A program made the translations under genes and the position numbers. The notes below the pieces were generated by a model that saw nothing but the letters and a program-made list of their open reading frames with translations, did not search any database and was not told the DNA's origin. 64,000 bases of DNA from Sisyra terminalis (Eukaryota > Arthropoda > Insecta > Neuroptera > Sisyridae), in contig OY292274.1 of NCBI GenBank assembly GCA_958496175.1, positions 65,978,630 through 66,042,629 of the forward strand. The letters are read 5' to 3'. Of this stretch, positions 60,001-64,000 are shown piece after piece (positions within the stretch are counted from its first letter, which is position 1; each line of letters opens with the position of its first letter).

Positions 60001-60986
60001 TAAAATTCCAAAATGCAAGAGAATATTGTTCCCATGTTATTTAAATGGAAAATCGAAATTTGCGATGCGGCACCTCTTAATATTAATATTAAGAGCTTAA
60101 ACTTTCACAGGATTTTTTTTCTGTCATTTCCAACAATATTTTCGATATAATTAAGACAAAAAAAATCATAATTTTTTTTAAATCAGTCTAATGTACCTCC
60201 TATTATTTTGTTTCTCCATATAATTTCCGGTTATCTTAATTTATCCATTTACTATTGAACTACTTTTTTGTTCAGGATAAGTTTCATTTTAAGGAACAAT
60301 GGTTTGCAATATGATTAAATAACAATTCTGCTTAGTAATTAAATATGTTTTTAAATAAGACGACAATTCAAGTTGTTTAAGATTTTTTTTTTTTTTTATT
60401 TAATATTTTTAATATTCAATTAGCTACGTTTCGTTACTAATCGTAACTTCATCAGGCTTCTATAACAAATTAAAATAATTACAAAATGTCAATCATACAT
60501 AAATTTCAAAACTCAGCTTTTATTTTTTTAAATAAGACGACAATTCAGGTTATTTAAGATCTTAAATAACCTGAATTGTCTTCTTATTAAAAAAAAATAA
60601 AATATAAGCTGTGATCTGAATTTTATCATCTAACTAATTATGGTTGATATTCCAATATCATAGATTGCCTTGAAAATTGTTGCCCTATCTATGATACCAA
60701 TGTATCCAAAGCCTTCTATGAAATAAATTTCCATAAGGTGTAAATAATGCAAGTACGTTATACAACAGCAATTAAAATTGCAACAATGACATGATACAAA
60801 CGTAAATAAATAAAAACAAAAATAGATTCTTATCATTTAAACTATTTAAACAACCACTAATTGCAGTAAAAAATCTTCAAATATTTTCAATTTTATTGAA
60901 AAACATAAATAACATACGTTTTGATTGTCCACAAACATATACGCCTGCATTCGCATGTCATTCACCACATGGTTATTCGATGCCAT
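57076..60986 (-). CDS. Small single-pass membrane protein, 146 residues, two exons
   Basis: Exon 1 (60918-60986) reads MASNNHVVNDMRMQAYMFVD then NQN and ends at donor AAC|GTATGT. Exon 2 (57076-57447) follows acceptor TTTCAG in phase 0 and begins MDNIAFDQDGRSTELQHVRE. The product has an acidic/Thr-Asn-rich N-terminal region (including TTNTTNT), a CNAEACVAARRKYLEPGPN segment, and one C-terminal helix (YYLITVIGLLIIWIIIFSVL) ending NKYNVL, so it is probably tail-anchored. Codon use in exon 2 is clearly richer in G/C than its surroundings, which supports real coding. The exon 2 ATG could also serve as a start. The 3.5 kb intron holds palindromes P5 and P2-E. The family is unknown to me. Confidence 0.65.
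58257..59730. repeat. Compound palindrome P5
   Basis: The outer arm (GAATTTCTAAGATTCAACAG ... AGAATAACCACC ... CTGTTCACAAGTAAGC) occurs twice in tandem on the left (58257-58415, 58473-58620) and once inverted on the right (59596-59730). A palindrome, 58623-59595, sits at the AT-rich centre. Each left arm is followed by TTAGA(T/C)TG, so arm plus the inner tip was duplicated together. Confidence 0.85.
58623..59595. repeat. Inner palindrome of P5
   Basis: The tips TAGACTGGGCC and GGCCCAGTCTA closely resemble those of P2 (TAGACTGATTC). Each arm has GGTTTGAGCCCTTAATATTA and GCTCTACAAAAAAGGTCTC; the rest does not align with P2. A likely TA target duplication. Confidence 0.85.
59731..60190. repeat. 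Palindromic element P2, copy E (single right arm)
   Basis: Starts at the dyad (GTGAAAAATATCAAAAACTT) and ends AAATCAGTCTA. It joins directly to the right outer arm of P5. The left arm is absent. Confidence 0.85.
60340..60600. repeat. Inverted-repeat remnant with ACGAAACG module
   Basis: AAATAAGACGACAATTCAGG meets its own complement at 60531-60591 (a 60-base palindrome), and a third copy stands at 60352. Between them is the complement of TGATGAAGTTACGATTAGTA then ACGAAACG, the same kind of module as at 7979-8155. Confidence 0.55.
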
Positions 60987-61569
60987 TTTTTTTTAATTTT
61001 TGAAAAAAAAAATTTCAATAATTTGACTGACAATAATCACGCACGATATATTTTATTCAATGAACCACTTTCATGCCATTTCATTGCGATTAATTAACAA
61101 TGGATTTGATTTAAATGTGCAAACCGCCATTTAAATGAACCCAATATGTCCGCACTACATTAAGATTGTTAATGAGCCGAATCAACTGCACATATTGGTA
61201 GTATCTACGATTTTACCGCGAAATTCTTCACTCAAAACTATTCCGGGAAAAAATTAAAATGATAAGATTGACGCCCGTGGATAAGCGTATTCTATTACAA
61301 TAAGTCTTGAAAATTTCCACCACTACGTTTAAATCAATCCGAAATACACAACTATGTTATTTTTCTTGAAACTATTTTACACAAAAATGGCCTTAATAGT
61401 TGAAATATTGTGCCATGTAATTTAATCGTCTATTAGATGTAGATATCTGGCTTTATCTTCAGGTCAAAATGTTTACTATAACTAGAGCTACGTAAGAATG
61501 ATTTAGTCATTTCTTAATTCAGTGCTTTTCAAAATGTTTATGGTATGATAGTTATGGCCGAATTCTTGG
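60987..61569. other. 5' flank of the 146-residue membrane-protein gene
   Basis: Should contain its minus-strand promoter. No clear core element seen; no repeat. Confidence 0.35.
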
Positions 61570-61608
61570 TATTTGCCTTGTAGATAGAGATTCCAGGACC
61601 TCTAGATC

Positions 61609-61794
61609 TTACTTATATAGGGTAAGAAGAACTTCTTCCCTTATTTCGCTCATTTTTTTGATTTTGTTGTCCTGACCCAACTTGGTGACGGGCATCCATT
61701 CTTTGAGATCTTTTTTGCCGCGACCACGACCACGTGGTCCGCCACGAGACCCACCAGCGCCACGTGCACCACTAAAACGTGATCGAAATACCAC
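61609..61794 (-). pseudogene. RpS2: Ribosomal protein S2 (uS5) N-terminal fragment, copy 1
   Basis: Open on the minus strand: [20 protein letters not shown] then DLKEWMPVTKLG, matching the Gly/Arg repeat and the [13 protein letters not shown] segment of insect RpS2. After KLG three codons (RLV) are lost relative to copies 2 and 3 and reading continues QDNKIKKMSEIR into unrelated sequence. The rest of the roughly 270-residue protein is absent, so it cannot be a functional S2. Confidence 0.8.
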
Positions 61795-62100
61795 ATTACC
61801 CTATTTTTCTTACCATACTAAATCCCATGCATTAGGTTTATAAGAAAACAAATAAGTTCTAAGGACCCTAGATCTTGGAATATTCGTAGGATTTTATCTA
61901 GGACAAAAGCGAATCTATATCCAACAGCCACCCAAAGATGGCTACCCTTATCAGAGATGTGCATCGCCTATATTTCCTGCGAAATACTCAGATTATTGGG
62001 ATTTATTAGACGATAGATTAGATTCCAGAACCTCTAGATCTTCCTTATACATTGAATGGGATTAAGTAGGGTAAGAAGAACTTCTTACTCTATTTCGATC

Positions 62101-62265
62101 GATTTTTGATTTTGTTTTCCTGCACTAGACGACCCAATTTGGTGACCATTCGTGATCCATTCTTTGAGATCATTTTTGCCGCGACCACAACCACGTGGTT
62201 CGCCACGAGACCCACCAGCGCCACGTGCACCATTAAAACTTGATCGAAATCTTCCATTACCCCAT
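62101..62265 (-). pseudogene. RpS2: RpS2 N-terminal fragment, copy 2
   Basis: Same segment in the second array unit, with [14 protein letters not shown] readable (RLV kept) but several substitutions (an Arg codon changed in the GRG repeat, indel in the DLKEW region). Confidence 0.75.
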
Positions 62266-62720
62266 TACCCTATTCTTCTTACCCTACTTAATTCCATGCA
62301 TTAGATTTATAAGAAAACAAATAAGTTCTAAGGACCCTAAGATCTTGGAATATTCGTAGAATTTTATCCAGGAACTAAAGTCGTGCACCACCAAAACCTG
62401 ATCGAAATCCTCCATTACCCCACTACCCTATTCTTCTTACCCTACTTAATCCCATGCATTAGATTTATAAGAAAACAAGTAAGTTCTAAGGACCCTAAGA
62501 TCTTGGAATATTCGTAGGATTTTATCCAGAAACAAAAGCGAATCTTTACCCAATAGCCACCCAAAGGTGGCTACCCTTATCAGAGATGTGCATCGCCCAT
62601 ATTTCCTGCGAAATACTCAGATTATTGAGATTTATTAGACGATAGATTAGATTCCAGAACCTCTAGATCTTCCTTATACATTGTATGGGATTAAGTAGGG
62701 TAAGAACTTCTTACCCTATT

Positions 62721-62885
62721 TCGATCGATTTTTTGATTTTGTTGTCCTGCACTAGACGACCCAATTTGGTGACGGGGATCCATTCTTTGAGATCTTTTTT
62801 GCCGCGACCACGACCACGTGGTTCGCCACGAGACCCACCAGCGCCACGTGCACCATTAAAACTTGATCGAAATCTTCCATTACCC
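62721..62885 (-). pseudogene. RpS2: RpS2 N-terminal fragment, copy 3
   Basis: Third unit: [20 protein letters not shown] and LVQDNKIKK, the best-preserved copy. The opposite-strand ORF across it is a shadow. Confidence 0.8.
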
Positions 62886-63667
62886 CATTACCCTATTCTT
62901 CTTACCCTACTTAATTCCATGCATTAGATTTATAAGAAAACAAATAAGTTCTAAGGACCCTAAGATCTTGGAATATTCGTAGAATTTTATCCAGGAACTA
63001 AAGTCGTGCACCACCAAAACCTGATCGAAATCCTCAATTACCCCATTACCCTATTTTTCTTACCCTACTTAATCCCATGCATTAGATTTATAAGAAAACA
63101 AGTAAGTTCTAAGGACCCTAAGATCTTGGAATATTCGTAGGATTTTATACAGAAACAAAAGCGAATCTTTACCCAATAGCCACCCAAAGGTGGCTATTCT
63201 TATCAGAAATGTGAATCGCCCATATTTCCTGCGAAATACTCAGATTATTGGGATTTATTAGACGATAGATATATCTTCCTAACTCAAATCTTCTTTCGCT
63301 CTCATTTAGCTTTTTCCTCCATGTTTGAAAGCATAGCTTCTGATGAAAGATTTTACAAAGGATTCCAATTTTTCTTGGCTGTTTTTTCCATATTGTTATT
63401 CAATTGTTTCGTTAATCTTTTGTTTCAACGCTCTTTATATACCTGCTTCTTCTTTCTTTCTTGAAGATCCATACTTTCGATCAATCAGTGATCACTGCGA
63501 AATAGTTGAAAATTGATTTCTTCATTCAGTGTTTTTCAAAATGTTTATGGTATGATACTAATGGCTCAACTCTTGGTATTTGACTTGTACATAGATTTCA
63601 TATAGAGATTCCAGGACCTCTAGATCTTACTTATATATTGTATGGGATTAAGTAGGGTAAGAAGTTC

Positions 63668-63780
63668 TTCTTAGAGTATCGATTTCACCATCGATATTAA
63701 AGCGTTATTAGCTAATTAATTACACTCTTATTAATTAGCTAATATCGCCTTAATATCGATGGTGAAATCGATACTAAGAT
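63668..63780. repeat. Short near-perfect hairpin element
   Basis: TCTTAGAGTATCGATTTCAC...ATTAGCTAATTAAT and its complement form arms of about 50 bases around a 9-base loop (TACACTCTT). It directly abuts the end of the RpS2 array. The remaining sequence to 64000 is AT-rich without features. Confidence 0.75.
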
Positions 63781-64000
63781 TAAGTATACAAATTTATTTT
63801 TTTATTGGCAGTTTTTAAAGTTTTTTTTTTTTTTATTTTTATAATATCCAACGGTTATTAACATATATAGTGGTCACTTTGATTAAAAGATGCCCAGCAC
63901 TTAGCGAACTTAAAAAAAAAATTCTTGAATGATATAAACTGTCGACGTTATCGTAAATAAGCAAATATTTGTAAATAATAAATTTGATTGATATAAATAA

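Larger units (their letters stand above)
61570..63660. repeat. Higher-order tandem array containing RpS2 gene fragments
   Basis: The landmark CACCCAAAGGTGGCTA recurs at 61931, 62561 and 63182, a 620-630 base period. CATGCATTAGATTTATAAGA recurs at about 61830, 62297, 62455, 62919 and 63077, alternating spacings of about 465 and 158. So a long and a short sub-unit alternate. Each long sub-unit carries an N-terminal piece of RpS2; each short one carries only its first dozen codons. GGATTAAGTAGGGTAAGAA joins the units. Identity between units is high, so the array is young or homogenised. Confidence 0.8.

Noticed and set aside
62685..62927. Plus-strand 80-codon Pro/Arg-rich ORF
   Set aside because: Antisense of the Gly/Arg repeat of RpS2 fragment copy 3.
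61570..63660. CRISPR-like regular repeats
   Set aside because: Units are about 620 bases with related, not unique, spacers and contain RpS2 coding text; this is a eukaryotic tandem array.

Overview
The window is AT-rich nuclear DNA of an animal, almost certainly an insect. Genes are split into short exons with GT-AG introns. The recognisable host proteins are insect-type: an SLC5 symporter, an EndoU ribonuclease with a Thr/Pro-rich N-terminal region, a VWC/PPxY membrane protein like DGCR2/IDD, and N-terminal pieces of ribosomal protein S2. All identifications come from reading translations by eye; no database search was run.

Layout. 1-2.7 kb is old transposon debris: a LINE remnant, a terminal-inverted-repeat element and a 1.07 kb inverted-repeat element. 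2.8-9.6 kb holds a 13-exon SLC5 gene on the minus strand that assembles without a frame break into 583 codons. 15.7-16.2 kb holds a second copy of its first two exons with the same splice phases and no body of its own. 17-24 kb is repeats, including a pogo-like element nested in a hAT-like element, both with intact target-site duplications. 24.1-31.3 kb is a six-exon minus-strand gene for a VWC single-pass membrane protein; its large intron carries a hAT MITE, a Helitron and a jockey-like LINE. 32.4-33.7 kb is a minus-strand EndoU gene whose signal-peptide exon I could not find. 34.8-50 kb is intergenic and repeat-rich, with a possible plus-strand promoter and 5'-UTR exon near 44.8 kb. 52.9-53.7 kb and 57.1-61.0 kb hold two small two-exon minus-strand genes for single-pass membrane proteins that both start MAS. 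61.6-63.7 kb is a higher-order tandem array built from the N-terminal coding end of RpS2.

The most striking feature is a set of long, nearly perfect palindromic elements of about 1 kb (3.1, 13.2, 42.3, 46.9, 50.1, 54.6, 55.8, 58.6 and 59.7 kb, with more distant relatives at 0.9 and 34.8 kb). They differ in most of their sequence but share a short block containing CTACAAAAAAGGT and similar text around it. Several are nested like dolls, one palindrome sitting at the dyad centre of another. Several survive only as single arms cut at the dyad. None has an evident transposase. I do not recognise the family, and it is the best candidate here for an undescribed system.
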